Of a stretch of DNA of 64,000 nucleotides, positions 54,810-64,000 are shown one piece after another (the stretch's first letter is position 1; each line of letters starts with the position of its first letter). The DNA is from Methanobacterium formicicum DSM 3637 (GTDB lineage Archaea > Methanobacteriota > Methanobacteria > Methanobacteriales > Methanobacteriaceae): positions 79,259 through 143,258 of the forward strand of contig NZ_AMPO01000008.1 of assembly GCF_000302455.1 (NCBI RefSeq). The letters are read 5' to 3'. Under the pieces are notes generated by a model, which was not told where the DNA came from, made no database searches, and worked only from the letters and a program-made list of their open reading frames with translations. The position numbers and the translations under genes were made by a program.

Positions 54810-64000
<9,191 letters not shown>

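Overview
The window is archaeal and comes from a hydrogenotrophic methanogen of the Methanobacteriaceae, most likely a mesophilic Methanobacterium-like species. The grounds are the gene order mcrBDCGA followed directly by mtrEDCBAFGH, a four-gene mvhDGAB hydrogenase operon, several methanogenesis marker genes, DUF1922 and MTH1187-type proteins, AT-rich spacers, GGAGG/GGTGAT ribosome binding sites, archaeal TATA boxes, and a giant Asn/Thr-rich adhesin-like protein. No rRNA, tRNA, CRISPR array, insertion sequence or prophage was recognised.

Layout. 0.1-3.4 kb: a winged-helix regulator divergent from a two-gene glutamate-synthase-type operon (GXGXG subunit, then a polyferredoxin/FMN-domain subunit). 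3.5-6.0 kb: three tandem DUF4013-type membrane proteins. 6.6-17.6 kb: mostly single genes, namely a membrane-anchored unknown, Trm1, a CPBP protease, a DegT aminotransferase, a thiamine-binding-fold protein, a tRNA thiolase, a GTPBP-type GTPase, DUF1922, TraB, ComB (coenzyme M biosynthesis) and a TRAM protein. 17.9-19.3 kb: the probable mmp17-mmp7 pair, implicated in methyl-coenzyme M reductase (MCR) activation. 19.7-20.8 kb: a membrane metallophosphoesterase. 21.1-26.6 kb: a cluster of a zinc-ribbon protein, two NifX/NifB-like proteins, an Mrp ATPase, two ferredoxin-containing MinD ATPases and a cation diffusion facilitator fused to a NifX-like domain. This looks like a metal or Fe-S handling system without nitrogenase genes and is the least explained part of the window.

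26.8-43.1 kb is the methanogenesis core. A B12-type radical SAM protein and Mmp10 (MCR post-translational methylation) run divergently from mcrBDCGA, which is followed by mtrEDCBAFGH, a Ca2+/cation antiporter with a UspA protein, and Mmp14. 43.3-46.7 kb: a small HTH protein with a membrane partner, a pair of Cys/His-motif membrane proteins, CobY and a PRC-barrel protein. 47.3-49.2 kb: a minimal SufCB Fe-S scaffold. 49.8-53.8 kb: mvhDGAB. 54.1-54.3 kb: a CooT-like small protein. From 54.8 kb to the window end runs one open frame of more than 3,060 codons, a secreted DUF11-type repeat protein that ends in 124-residue repeats and continues past the window.

How it fits together: Mvh feeds H2-derived electrons to the heterodisulfide reductase, Mtr makes methyl-coenzyme M and pumps Na+, and Mcr releases methane. 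ComB supplies coenzyme M, CobY supplies the corrinoid nucleotide loop, SufCB supplies clusters, and the Mmp proteins and radical SAM enzymes mature or activate Mcr. Several start codons were moved from the longest frame to the one with a properly spaced ribosome binding site; these cases are stated in the entries.
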